A stretch of DNA of 64,000 bases. It comes from Streptomyces sp. NBC_00236. GTDB lineage: Bacteria > Actinomycetota > Actinomycetes > Streptomycetales > Streptomycetaceae. The position numbers and the translations under genes are program-made. Shown here piece after piece: positions 1-7,626 of the stretch. The notes under the pieces were generated by a model that was not told the DNA's origin, searched no databases, and was given only the letters and a program-made list of their open reading frames with translations. The stretch is taken from assembly GCF_036195045.1 (NCBI RefSeq), contig NZ_CP108100.1, positions 3,348,001 to 3,412,000 of the forward strand. The letters are read 5' to 3'. Every line of letters starts with the position of its first letter. The stretch's first letter is position 1.

Positions 1-294
1 AGCCGCATCGACCGCCGCGGCGAGCCCACCGTCGAGGTCGAGGCCGTGCCCACCACGAAGGCCGTGGACCCCACGGGTGTCGGTGACGCGTTCCGCGCCG
101 GGTACCTGTCCGCGACCGGCCGCGGGCACGACGCGGTGGGTGCCGCCAGGGCCGGATCCGCCCTGGCCACCCTCGCCCTGCGGAACCTGGGACCGCAGAC
201 GTACGAGCCGGACCCCGGCCTGCTGGAGACCGCACCGGCCCCGGCCCGCAGCGGTCCCGGCGCGGCGGCGCCGGTCGCGGGAGCAGCGCGATGA
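1..294 (+). CDS. PfkB-family carbohydrate kinase, 3' end only
   Basis: The last 97 residues of an open frame that enters from the left edge. The stretch DPTGVGDAF near residue 23 is the PfkB/ribokinase signature 2, whose Asp is the catalytic base and whose Gly residues form the anion hole. Family members phosphorylate sugars or nucleosides with ATP; the substrate cannot be told from this fragment. An Ala/Pro-rich tail follows the kinase fold. The stop overlaps the start of metF by four bases (ATGA), so the two are probably co-transcribed and translationally coupled, as adenosine-kinase-like genes beside metF would be in methyl-cycle metabolism. That pairing is inference. Confidence 0.85.
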   Translation, partial: SRIDRRGEPTVEVEAVPTTKAVDPTGVGDAFRAGYLSATGRGHDAVGAARAGSALATLALRNLGPQTYEPDPGLLETAPAPARSGPGAAAPVAGAAR

Positions 295-1250
295 CCACCG
301 CCCCGGCGGCCGTTGCCCGTCCACCCGTCGTCGCATCGCCCGGGGCCCGGCCGTCCGTGGCGGAGATCCTGGCGGCCGGAGTGCGCTCGTACTCCTTCGA
401 GTTCTTCCCGCCCCGTACGGAGAAGGGCGAGCGCCTCCTGTGGGAGGCGTTACGCCGCGTCGAGGCGGTGCACCCCTCGTTCGTCTCGGTCACATACGGC
501 GCGGGCGGCTCCTCGCGCGCCCGCACCGTCCACGTCACCCGGCGCATCGCGGAGGAGACCACGCTCCGGCCGGTCGCCCACCTCACCGCCGTCGGCCACG
601 ACGTGGCCGAGCTCCGCCGGATCATCGGCGCTTACGCCGACGCCGGCATCCGGGACATCCTCGCCCTGCGCGGTGACCCTCCCGGTGACCCGCGCGGGAC
701 CTGGACACCGCACCCGCGGGGACTCCGGCACGCCGCCGACCTGGTGCGGCTGATCCGTACCTGCGGCGACTTCTCCATCGGGGTGGCGGCCTTCCCGGAG
801 CGCCACCCCCGCTCCGGGAGCTGGGACGACGACATCCGGCACTTCACCGCGAAGTGCCGGGCAGGCGCCGACTACGCCCTCACGCAGATGTTCTTCCGCG
901 CCGAGGACTACCTCCGCCTGCGCGACCGGCTCCTGGCCGCGGGCTGCGACACCCCGGTCATCCCGGCGATCATGCCCGCCACCGACGTACGCCAGATCCG
1001 CCGGTTCGCCGAACTCAGCGACGCCACGTTCCCCGACGACCTCGCCGCCCGCCTGGACGCGGCCCGCCACGATCCCGCCCTGGCCCACCGCATAGGGGTG
1101 GACCACGCCACCGGCCTCGCCCAGACCCTCCTGGAAGCGGAGGCGCCGGGGCTGCACTACATCACCCTCAACCACTCCACGGCCGCTCTGGACATCCACG
1201 GCCGACTGCGCCTGCCCGGCGCGCCGCAACCTCACACCCCTCCCGGCTGA
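291..1250 (+). CDS. metF: 5,10-methylenetetrahydrofolate reductase
   Basis: A 319-residue MetF, the usual length for a bacterial enzyme. It reduces 5,10-methylene-THF to 5-methyl-THF with an FAD cofactor, supplying the methyl group for methionine synthesis in the cytosol. The family hallmarks are visible: SFEFFPP near residue 35, SVTYGAGGS near residue 66, ALRGDPP near residue 125 and the GVAAFPE...H segment near residue 165. About 25 residues precede the conserved barrel. The ATG lies inside the stop of the upstream kinase (ATGA), implying coupling. Downstream is a hairpin and then a tRNA gene on the other strand. Confidence 0.96.
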   Translation: MTTAPAAVARPPVVASPGARPSVAEILAAGVRSYSFEFFPPRTEKGERLLWEALRRVEAVHPSFVSVTYGAGGSSRARTVHVTRRIAEETTLRPVAHLTAVGHDVAELRRIIGAYADAGIRDILALRGDPPGDPRGTWTPHPRGLRHAADLVRLIRTCGDFSIGVAAFPERHPRSGSWDDDIRHFTAKCRAGADYALTQMFFRAEDYLRLRDRLLAAGCDTPVIPAIMPATDVRQIRRFAELSDATFPDDLAARLDAARHDPALAHRIGVDHATGLAQTLLEAEAPGLHYITLNHSTAALDIHGRLRLPGAPQPHTPPG

Positions 1251-1299
1251 TCGATCGAACCAGCGCCGGGCGCAGGGTCAGCCATCGGCGCAACGCGAA

Positions 1300-1331
1300 G
1301 ATCCCGCCCGATCTTTCGATCGGACGGGATC
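1300..1331. terminator. Hairpin terminator between metF and tRNA-Ala
   Basis: Arms GATCCCGCCCGATC (1300-1313) and GATCGGACGGGATC (1318-1331) pair at 13 of 14 positions around a TTTC loop. It lies between convergent metF and the minus-strand tRNA, so it could end transcripts from either side. No U-tract, as is common in Streptomyces. Confidence 0.65.
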
Positions 1332-1370
1332 TCGTCACCATTCCTGAGCTGACTCAAGAACAGTCGCAGG

Positions 1371-1444
1371 TGGACCTGTGGGGATTTGAACCCCAGACCC
1401 CCTCGATGCGAACGAGGTGCGCTACCAGACTGCGCCACAGGCCC
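1371..1444 (-). tRNA. tRNA-Ala (anticodon CGC)
   Basis: A 74-nt cloverleaf can be folded by eye on the minus strand: acceptor arm GGGCCTG pairing with CAGGTCC, D arm with AGTCTGGTAGC, anticodon stem CCTCG/CGAGG enclosing TTCGCAT, and T arm with GGTTCAAATCC. The anticodon CGC (1408-1410) reads the alanine codon GCG, a very common codon at this GC content. A G3:U70 wobble pair, the classical alanine identity element, is present in the acceptor stem. The 3' CCA is not complete in the genome (only the discriminator A follows the stem). Confidence 0.95.
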
Positions 1445-1542
1445 TTGCAACGAGTGAAACTTTAGCACCCCGACCGGGGTGCTCGGAAATCCATTCCGTG
1501 CTGGTCAGCCGAGTCGGCGTCGCAGCGGGCGGAGTGGCCGTC

Positions 1543-2712
1543 TCACTCGTTGGCCGCGCGGGGCCGGTCGTCCTCGTCGTACTGGTCGAAGAGCGGGGTC
1601 CGGCCCCGGTCGCGGGCGCGGCGGGACTGGGCGGAGCGCTGGCGGGGCGCCGGGTCCACCGGGGGTGCCGCGGGCTGCGGGGTGGCCGGCTGGGCGGGTT
1701 CGGCGGCGGAGGAGCGGGCCGCGCTCCAGGTCTCCGGGTTGCCGACCTCGATGCCGCCCGTGGCACGCGGGGCGACCGGGGCCGTGACGTAGGTCGGCAG
1801 CGGGACCGGAACGGGCTCCCAGCTGTCGCCCTGGACCCGGCCGCGCTCGCGCTGCTGGTCGACCCACTCCGCGTGGTCCGTCTGCTCGACCAGGGCGCGG
1901 CGGCCCGCCTCCTGCGGCGAGACCGTGGGCTCGGGCGCGGGGTGGCGGGCTTCGGGGTCCTCGTCGGCGTCGGCGGGGGCCGTCGCGGCCGGCTGGTGCC
2001 GGCGGGGGCGGCTCTCGCGGAGCCGCTGCGCGGCGACCTCCGCCCGGCGCCGGTCCATGGTGAAGGCGAACCTGCGACGCTCCTGCGCGCGCAGATGCAC
2101 GATGTACGTGCTCAGCAGCACGGCGGGGACCGCGGGCGCCCAGAGGAAGCGAAGGCCTCCCACCGCCGCGACGACCGCGCCGAGAGTGAAGCCGAGGAAG
2201 AGGACCACGGTGGTGCGTCGGCGGCGCGCGAGGACCTGGAGGCGCTGCGCACGCCGGGCGCGCTCCGCGTCGATTCCACCGGGGCGCGGGCGCCGGGCGG
2301 AGGCGGGTGCGGAGGCGGCGGAATCGAGGGAGGGCTCGGGGCGGTCGCGCGCCGGGCGCTTCTGCGCCGCGCGCTCCTGGGCGGAGTGCTCCGGCGTACG
2401 AGCCGGGTCGTGGACCCGGGCCTCGGTGTGCGCCGGAGGCGCGGAAAAGGCCCGGACGTCGACGGAATCCATTCGGTCCGTGACTTCGTCCGGGTCGGCG
2501 TCGGGCGCCGCCTCCTCGTCGGTGCGCTCCCGCAGCTCCTTGGCGTACCGGCGCTCCATCGCCGCCCGTCCGGACAGCAGCCGGATGGCGGTGCTGAAGC
2601 GTTCCGTCGGACGGGCTTCGTTGAGCTCGTCCTGCCTGCGGAGCCACATCGGTACCAAGTAGGCGGCCCAGGCCCCGACAATGACTGCGTAGATGAGGCC
2701 GCTGCTGCTCAC
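1543..2712 (-). CDS. sepX: SepX/GlpR-like actinobacterial cell-division membrane protein
   Basis: A 389-residue protein: an N-terminal membrane segment (about residues 6-24, LIYAVIVGAWAAYLVPMWL), a charged stretch, then a hydrophobic pair around residues 172-210 and a long Pro/Ala/Arg-rich, probably disordered C-terminus. From memory, this fits the actinobacterial SepX (Streptomyces) and GlpR (Corynebacterium) proteins, which sit at the divisome; GlpR is the membrane receptor of Glp, a MoeA-like gephyrin homologue. The context supports it: a MoeA paralogue, galU and a RimJ-like gene lie just upstream on the same strand, the arrangement reported for glp/glpR. A 169-bp gap separates it from the acetyltransferase, so it may have its own promoter. 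Function is assigned by context and topology, not by a catalytic motif. Confidence 0.68.
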   Translation of the reverse strand: MSSSGLIYAVIVGAWAAYLVPMWLRRQDELNEARPTERFSTAIRLLSGRAAMERRYAKELRERTDEEAAPDADPDEVTDRMDSVDVRAFSAPPAHTEARVHDPARTPEHSAQERAAQKRPARDRPEPSLDSAASAPASARRPRPGGIDAERARRAQRLQVLARRRRTTVVLFLGFTLGAVVAAVGGLRFLWAPAVPAVLLSTYIVHLRAQERRRFAFTMDRRRAEVAAQRLRESRPRRHQPAATAPADADEDPEARHPAPEPTVSPQEAGRRALVEQTDHAEWVDQQRERGRVQGDSWEPVPVPLPTYVTAPVAPRATGGIEVGNPETWSAARSSAAEPAQPATPQPAAPPVDPAPRQRSAQSRRARDRGRTPLFDQYDEDDRPRAANE

Positions 2713-2881
2713 ATCTCACACCGTAGAGGGGTTTGCGTGGAGGCATCCGCCAATTGGCACGGTGTGTCGCACGATCCGGCTGATATCACGGACTTTTTTT
2801 GTGATTGTTCGGATCAACAGTCGGTGTTTGCGCGTTCGTTAGCGGTCGCCGCCCGATCAATTTCGAACAGATATTTCATTC

Positions 2882-3499
2882 CTAGCGGTACTCCGGCCGC
2901 TCGGGGCGCTCCGGACGCGACCGGCGCCACCTCCGGAGCAGGCCGTCGGGCACCTCCTCCGCGGTGAGCGCGTAGATCAGGTGGTCCCGCCAGGCGCCGT
3001 CGATGTGCAGATAGCGGGGCCGGATCCCCTCCTCGCGGAATCCGAGTTTCTCCACGACCCGCCGGCTGGGCCCGTTCTCGGGGCGAATGCACACCTCGAT
3101 GCGGTGGAGTCCGACCACCCGGAAACAATGGTCGACGGCGAGGGCGACCGCGGTCGGCATCACACCCCGGCCCGCCACCTCCTGGTCCACCCAGTAGCCG
3201 ACGTGGCCCGAGCACATCGAGCCCCAGGTGATCCCGGCCACGGTCAACTGACCGACCAGGCGGCCCTCGTACTCGATGGCGAACGGCAGCATCCGGCCGG
3301 CGTTGGCCTCCGAACGCAGATGGCGGACCATCTGGCGGTACGTGGGGCGCTGGGCGACCGGTCCGCCGGGCGCGGGCGGGGGCACGGTCGCCTCCCAGGG
3401 GCGCAGCCAGTCCCGGTTGCGCCGGTTGACCTCGCGCCACATGCGCTGGTCGCGCATCTTTATCGGCCGGAGGGTGACGTCGCCGTCCACCAGGATCAC
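2882..3499 (-). CDS. rimJ: GNAT acetyltransferase, RimJ-like
   Basis: A 205-residue GNAT-fold enzyme. VTLRPIKMRD near residue 8 is the usual RimJ/RimL N-terminal strand, GYWVDQEVAGRGVMPTAVAL near residue 100 is motif A with the acetyl-CoA-binding loop, and NGPSRRVVEKLGFREEG near residue 145 is motif B. The RimJ group acetylates N-termini of ribosomal or other proteins; the true substrate is unknown here. The start is taken at a GTG because no ATG lies between it and the end of mogA 17 bases upstream; a CTG seven codons earlier is possible. It sits between the molybdenum-cofactor genes and sepX, and may modify a divisome protein (speculation). Confidence 0.8.
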   Translation of the reverse strand: MILVDGDVTLRPIKMRDQRMWREVNRRNRDWLRPWEATVPPPAPGGPVAQRPTYRQMVRHLRSEANAGRMLPFAIEYEGRLVGQLTVAGITWGSMCSGHVGYWVDQEVAGRGVMPTAVALAVDHCFRVVGLHRIEVCIRPENGPSRRVVEKLGFREEGIRPRYLHIDGAWRDHLIYALTAEEVPDGLLRRWRRSRPERPERPEYR

Positions 3500-3516
3500 C
3501 GGCCAGGTCGGGACGT

Positions 3517-4032
3517 TCAGCTCGGGCTCCCCGGTCGGGGGTGATCGCCGCCGCGGAGCTGGTCGACGGCGTGCACCAGGAGTCGGCTCAGGACCGCGAG
3601 TCCGTCACGCACCCCGCCGGTGGAGCCTGGCAGGTTGACGATGAGCGTACGTCCGGCCACCCCGGCCACCCCGCGTGACAGCGCGGCCGTGGGGACCTTG
3701 TCACGGCCCTCCGCGCGGATCGCCTCCGGAATGCCGGGGACCTCGTGGTCCAGGACGGCGAGAGTGGCCTCGGGGGTGCGGTCGGTGGGCGAGATGCCCG
3801 TACCGCCGGTGGTCACGATGACGTCGTACGCGGCGGCCACCCCGTCCCGCAGCGCCTGCTGGACCGGGTCGCCGTCGGGCACGACCCGCGGCCCGTCGAC
3901 GGTGAGGCCGAGCCCGGACAGCGCCTCGGCGATCAGCGGTCCGCCCTTGTCCTCGTAGACCCCGGCGGAGGCCCGGTTCGAGGCGGTCACCACGAGGGCG
4001 CGGTAGCCACGATCCGGCTGCGGGGCGCTCAT
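3517..4032 (-). CDS. mogA: Molybdopterin adenylyltransferase (MogA/MoaB family)
   Basis: A 171-residue single-domain MogA/MoaB protein. Signature stretches are ALVVTASNRASAG near residue 11, the VTTGGTGISPTDRTPEA loop near residue 73 and LPGSTGGVRDGL near residue 135. The family adenylates molybdopterin so that MoeA can insert molybdate. It overlaps the end of moaC by four bases (ATGA), showing translational coupling. It ends 17 bases before the acetyltransferase gene. A user of the cofactor, the molybdopterin oxidoreductase, lies in this window at about 18.8-21.1 kb. Confidence 0.92.
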   Translation of the reverse strand: MSAPQPDRGYRALVVTASNRASAGVYEDKGGPLIAEALSGLGLTVDGPRVVPDGDPVQQALRDGVAAAYDVIVTTGGTGISPTDRTPEATLAVLDHEVPGIPEAIRAEGRDKVPTAALSRGVAGVAGRTLIVNLPGSTGGVRDGLAVLSRLLVHAVDQLRGGDHPRPGSPS

Positions 4033-4529
4033 GCGTCGGCCCCGCCGGGCACGGTGCGCCGGTAGTCGCCGGACTTGCCGCCCGACTTCGCCTCGACCCG
4101 GACGTCCGTGATGACCGCGGACTTGTCGACGGCCTTGATCATGTCGACGACGGTGAGCGCGGCGACCGAGACCGCGGTCAGGGCCTCCATCTCCACACCC
4201 GTGCGGTCCGTCGTCTTCACGGTGGCGGTGATCTCCACCGCGTCGTCGGCGACGGCCAGATCGACCGTGACGCCGGACACGGCGAGGGGATGGCAGAGCG
4301 GGATCAGGTCCGGGGTGCGCTTGGCGCCCATGATCCCGGCGATGCGCGCGGTGGCGAGGGCGTCGCCCTTGGGGACCCCCTCGCCCCGGAGCAGCTCGAT
4401 GACACGCGGCGAGACGAGGACCCGGCCACTGGCGCGGGCGACGCGCGCGGTGACGTCCTTCGCGGAGACGTCGACCATGCGGGCGGCCCCCGCTTCGTCG
4501 ATGTGCGTCAGCCTGTTCTGCGTACTCAA
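4029..4529 (-). CDS. moaC: Cyclic pyranopterin monophosphate synthase MoaC
   Basis: A 166-residue MoaC, normal length. It converts the MoaA product into cyclic pyranopterin monophosphate, the first stable intermediate of molybdenum-cofactor synthesis. Visible family sequence: LTHIDEAGAARMVDVSAKD at the N-terminus, IPLCHPL near residue 77 (active-site His) and GVEMEALTAVSVAALTVVDM near residue 112, with the conserved MKA/IKAVDK segment after it. The gene is the first of the moaC-mogA-rimJ group and is separated from moeA by 122 bases holding two hairpins. moaA is not in the window. Confidence 0.95.
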   Translation of the reverse strand: MSTQNRLTHIDEAGAARMVDVSAKDVTARVARASGRVLVSPRVIELLRGEGVPKGDALATARIAGIMGAKRTPDLIPLCHPLAVSGVTVDLAVADDAVEITATVKTTDRTGVEMEALTAVSVAALTVVDMIKAVDKSAVITDVRVEAKSGGKSGDYRRTVPGGADA

Positions 4530-4560
4530 CTAACTCCGCCTAGCGGTAGGGCGCCGGTTG

Positions 4561-4612
4561 CCCCGGTGCTGCACCGGGGTGCAGGTCCGGGGTCCGGGGG
4601 GTGTCCCCCGGA
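4561..4612 (-). terminator. Tandem hairpins between moeA and moaC
   Basis: Two adjacent inverted repeats: CCCCGGTGC/GCACCGGGG (4561-4579) and TCCGGGGG/CCCCCGGA (4593-4612, GTGT loop). On the minus strand they follow moeA and precede moaC, so they could terminate or attenuate read-through between the galU-moeA pair and the moaC group. Confidence 0.55.
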
Positions 4613-4651
4613 AGGCACAGCGGCAGATACCGTACCGCCACCGGGCGCCGG

Positions 4652-5962
4652 TCAGCGGAGCAGGATCACCTCGGTGTCCGCGCCGGGCTCCGCGGAGGTG
4701 ACGTCCTCGGGCAGCACGATCAGCGCGTCCGCCTGGGCGAGAGCCGCGATGAGATGGGATCCGGAGCCGCCGACAGGGGTGACGGTGCCCGCTTCCGCGT
4801 CGTACGTCCCGCGCAGGAACTGCCGCTTTCCGGACGGCGAGGACAGGGGCTTGTCGGTGACCAGCGAGGCCCTGACGGTCGGGCGGTTCACGTCGGGCAG
4901 GCCCATCAGGGTGCGGATCGCCGGTCGTACGAACAGTTCGAAGGAGACGTAGCTGGAGACCGGGTTGCCCGGGAGCGCCAGGAGCGGGGTGTGGTCCGGG
5001 CCGATGGAGCCGAAGCCCTGGGGCTTGCCCGGCTGCATGGCGAGCTTGCGGAAGTCGACGCCGCCGCCGGGCTCGTCCTCGTCGCCGACGGAGGACAGGG
5101 CCTCCTTGACCACGTCGTACGCGCCCACGCTGACGCCGCCGGTGGTGACGACGATGTCCGCGCGGATCAGCTGGTCCTCGATCGTGGCCCGGAGCGTCTC
5201 GGCGTCGTCGGAGACGGCGCCGACCCGGTAGGCGATCGCTCCGGCCTCGCGCGCGGCGGCCGTCAGCGCGAAGCTGTTCGAGTCGTAGATCTGGCCGCCG
5301 GTCAGTTCCACGCCGGGCTGGACCAGTTCGCTGCCGGTGGAGATGACGACGACGCGCGGCCGGGGCCGCACCTTGACCGTCGACCGGCCGATCGCGGCGA
5401 GCAGGCCGATCTGGGGCGGCCCGATCACCGACCCCGCGCGCAGCGCGAGGTCGCCCGGCCGTACGTCGCTGCCGCGGGCCCGGACGTGGGCGCGGGCCCC
5501 GGCCGGGCGGTGGACGCGGACCTCGCCCGCCGCACCCTCGGGGGCGTCGCTGTGGGCGCGCATCGTGGCGGCGGGGCCCTCGCCCGTGCCGCCGTCGGTC
5601 CACTCCACCGGGACCACGGCCTCGGCGCCGGCCGGGAGCGGGGCGCCCGTCATGATGCGGGCGGCCTCCCCCGGCCCCACGCGCTGGTCGCCGCTCAGTC
5701 CGGCGTCGCCCGCCGCGACGTCCCCGATGACGGTGAGGACGGCGGGGAACTCCTCGGTGGCGCCCTCCACATCGGCCACGCGGACCGCGTAGCCGTCCAT
5801 CGAGCTGTTGTCGAAGGGCGGCAGGGCGATCTCCACCACGACGTCCTCGACCAGGACACAGCCCTGGGCCTCGGGCAGTTGCAGCTCGATGGGTTCGAGC
5901 GGCCTCACCGCGGCGAGGATGTCTTCCAGGTGCTCGTCCACCGACCAGATCGTGCTGCTCAA
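4652..5962 (-). CDS. moeA: MoeA/Glp molybdopterin molybdotransferase (gephyrin-like)
   Basis: A 436-residue MoeA. PFDNSSMDGYAVR near residue 41, the VVTTGGVSVGAYD loop of the MogA-like domain and LPGNPVSSYVSFELF are canonical. MoeA inserts molybdate into adenylated molybdopterin. In actinobacteria the copy linked to galU, rimJ and sepX/glpR is the Glp type, reported in Corynebacterium to bind FtsZ, so a moonlighting role is possible. The start is a TTG with a GAGGAG ribosome site ten bases upstream, four bases after the galU stop. A longer frame starting inside galU was rejected because it would overlap galU by about 120 bases. The first residues then read SSTIWSVDEHLEDIL, the normal MoeA beginning. 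Confidence 0.93.
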   Translation of the reverse strand: MSSTIWSVDEHLEDILAAVRPLEPIELQLPEAQGCVLVEDVVVEIALPPFDNSSMDGYAVRVADVEGATEEFPAVLTVIGDVAAGDAGLSGDQRVGPGEAARIMTGAPLPAGAEAVVPVEWTDGGTGEGPAATMRAHSDAPEGAAGEVRVHRPAGARAHVRARGSDVRPGDLALRAGSVIGPPQIGLLAAIGRSTVKVRPRPRVVVISTGSELVQPGVELTGGQIYDSNSFALTAAAREAGAIAYRVGAVSDDAETLRATIEDQLIRADIVVTTGGVSVGAYDVVKEALSSVGDEDEPGGGVDFRKLAMQPGKPQGFGSIGPDHTPLLALPGNPVSSYVSFELFVRPAIRTLMGLPDVNRPTVRASLVTDKPLSSPSGKRQFLRGTYDAEAGTVTPVGGSGSHLIAALAQADALIVLPEDVTSAEPGADTEVILLR

Positions 5963-5966
5963 GGTG

Positions 5967-6869
5967 CTACATCTCCTCGGTGACGTAACTGCGGAGCCAG
6001 GTCCGGAAGTCCGGGCCCAGGTCTTCACGTTCGCACGCGAGTCTGACAATGGCACGGAGGTAGTCGCTCCGGTCACCGGTGTCATAGCGGCGGCCCTTGA
6101 AGACGACGCCGTGCACCGGGCCGCCCGCCTTCTCGTCCTCGGCGAGGAGCTGGAGGGCGTCGGTCAGCTGGATCTCGTCGCCGCGGCCCGGCTCGGTCCT
6201 GCGCAGTATGCCGAAGACCGCGGGGTCCAGGACGTAGCGGCCGATGATGGCGAGATTGCTGGGCGCCTCGGCCGGTTCGGGCTTCTCGACCAGGCCGGTG
6301 ATCCGCATCACGTCGGCCTCGGCGGTCGGCTCGACGGCCGCGCAGCCGTACTGGTGGATCAGTTCGGGCGGGACCTCCATGAGCGCGATGACGCTGCCGC
6401 CCTCGCGCTCCTGGATCTCCACCATCCGGGACAGCAGCGGATCACGCGGGTCGATCAGGTCGTCGCCCAGCAGGACCGCGAACGGCTCGTCGCCGACGTG
6501 CGGTTCCGCGCACAGCACCGCGTGGCCGAGGCCTCTCGGGTCGCCCTGGCGGACGTAGTGCATGGTGGCGAGATCGCTCGACTCCTGGACCTTGCGCAGC
6601 CGTTCCGCGTCGCCCTTGCGGGTCAGCGCGGACTCCAGCTCGTAATTGCGGTCGAAGTGGTCTTCCAGGGGACGCTTGTTGCGTCCGGTGATCATCAGGA
6701 CGTCGGAGAGTCCGGCGGCGACCGCCTCCTCGACGACGTACTGGATGGCAGGCTTGTCGACGACAGGCAGCATCTCTTTGGGAGTGGCTTTGGTGGCCGG
6801 CAGGAAGCGGGTGCCGAGGCCCGCCGCCGGGATGACAGCCTTGCTGATCCCGTGGTTCGACTGAGTCAT
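5967..6869 (-). CDS. galU: UTP-glucose-1-phosphate uridylyltransferase
   Basis: A 300-residue GalU making UDP-glucose from UTP and glucose 1-phosphate, for glycolipids, trehalose and wall polymers. KAVIPAAGLGTRFLPATKATPKEM, split over residues 10-33, is the nucleotide-binding signature, followed by VDKPAIQYVVEEAV and, further on, GDDLI. The ATG preceded by TTAAGG is preferred over a GTG seven codons upstream, which lacks a ribosome site. The gene heads a leftward unit with moeA (four-base gap) and is divergent from the 5-formyl-THF cyclo-ligase gene, with 83 bases between the two starts. Confidence 0.96.
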   Translation of the reverse strand: MTQSNHGISKAVIPAAGLGTRFLPATKATPKEMLPVVDKPAIQYVVEEAVAAGLSDVLMITGRNKRPLEDHFDRNYELESALTRKGDAERLRKVQESSDLATMHYVRQGDPRGLGHAVLCAEPHVGDEPFAVLLGDDLIDPRDPLLSRMVEIQEREGGSVIALMEVPPELIHQYGCAAVEPTAEADVMRITGLVEKPEPAEAPSNLAIIGRYVLDPAVFGILRRTEPGRGDEIQLTDALQLLAEDEKAGGPVHGVVFKGRRYDTGDRSDYLRAIVRLACEREDLGPDFRTWLRSYVTEEM

Positions 6870-6921
6870 GCGCAGAACCTTAACGGTCACGCATGGGCGG
6901 AAGATGAGGCTCCGGTTAACT

Positions 6922-6945
6922 TTGTACTCAAATATGACGGTACAA
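6922..6945. promoter_or_regulatory. Inverted repeat in the galU / cyclo-ligase divergent promoter
   Basis: TTGTAC (6922-6927) and GTACAA (6940-6945) form a perfect 6+6 inverted repeat with a 12-base AT-rich spacer, midway between the divergent starts. It could be an operator or parts of back-to-back promoters. No regulator can be named. Confidence 0.35.
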
Positions 6946-6952
6946 GAGATCT

Positions 6953-7561
6953 ATGGGTGCCCCGTTGAACACCGACATGTCCGCAAAGACACTACTGAGG
7001 CGTGAACTGCTCGCCGCACGACGTCTTCTGACCGGTGAGGCCGTCGAGCGGGCCGCCACGGCTCTGGCCCGTCGCGCACTCGAACTCCCGGAGGTCGCGG
7101 GCGCCCGCACCGTCGCCGCGTACGTCTCGGTGGGGAGCGAACCGGGGACCCGCGCCCTGCTGGACGTGCTGCGCGCGCGGGGCGTTCGCGTCCTGCTGCC
7201 GGTGCTCCTGGCGGACAACGACCTGGACTGGGCGCCGTACGAGGGAGCGGAGAGCCTCAGGAAGGCCGGGCGCGGGCTGCTGGAGCCGGCCGGGACACCG
7301 CTCGGCCCCGACGCCGTCCTGGCCGCCGACGTGGTGCTGCTGCCGGGCCTCGCCGTGGACGGCCGCGGAATGCGGCTCGGCCGCGGCGGCGGAAGCTACG
7401 ACCGGGTGCTGGCCCGTCTCTCGGCGGCCGGGGCGCACCCCGCTCTGATCGTCCTGCTGTACGACGACGAGGTGACCGCGCGGGTCCCGGAGGAACCGCA
7501 CGACCACCCCGTGGACGCCGTCGTGACACCGGCCGGCCCGCGCCGCTTCGCCGACGGCTGA
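6953..7561 (+). CDS. 5-formyltetrahydrofolate cyclo-ligase
   Basis: A 202-residue protein of the 5-FCL (MTHFS, YgfA) family, which uses ATP to turn 5-formyl-THF into 5,10-methenyl-THF and so returns stored folate to the active pool. LLPGLAVDGRGMRLGRGGGSYDR, spanning about residues 124-146, carries the conserved ATP-binding GxGxGxYDR loop; the N-terminal RRELLAARR is also typical. The ATG is only 83 bases from galU on the opposite strand. The gene ends just before a very strong bidirectional hairpin. Confidence 0.92.
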   Translation: MGAPLNTDMSAKTLLRRELLAARRLLTGEAVERAATALARRALELPEVAGARTVAAYVSVGSEPGTRALLDVLRARGVRVLLPVLLADNDLDWAPYEGAESLRKAGRGLLEPAGTPLGPDAVLAADVVLLPGLAVDGRGMRLGRGGGSYDRVLARLSAAGAHPALIVLLYDDEVTARVPEEPHDHPVDAVVTPAGPRRFADG

Positions 7562-7578
7562 AGGCTGCGGACACCGGC

Positions 7579-7623
7579 CGGGCCGCGGGGCTCCGGAGCA
7601 AGCCCCCGGAGCCCCGCGGCCCG
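7579..7623. terminator. Strong bidirectional terminator, 18-bp perfect stem
   Basis: CGGGCCGCGGGGCTCCGG (7579-7596) pairs perfectly with 7606-7623 around a nine-base loop. It lies between the convergent cyclo-ligase and penicillin-acylase genes and would serve both. Confidence 0.85.
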
Positions 7624-7626
7624 CCC

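Noticed and set aside
2787..2808. T-run with flanking ATCAC/GTGAT as a terminator
   Set aside because: The T-run lies inside the loop rather than after the stem, and neither neighbouring gene is positioned for it to end its transcript well.
5963..6085. N-terminal extension of MoeA into galU
   Set aside because: It would overlap galU by about 120 bases and reads as non-conserved text; the TTG at 5962 has a ribosome site and normal MoeA start.
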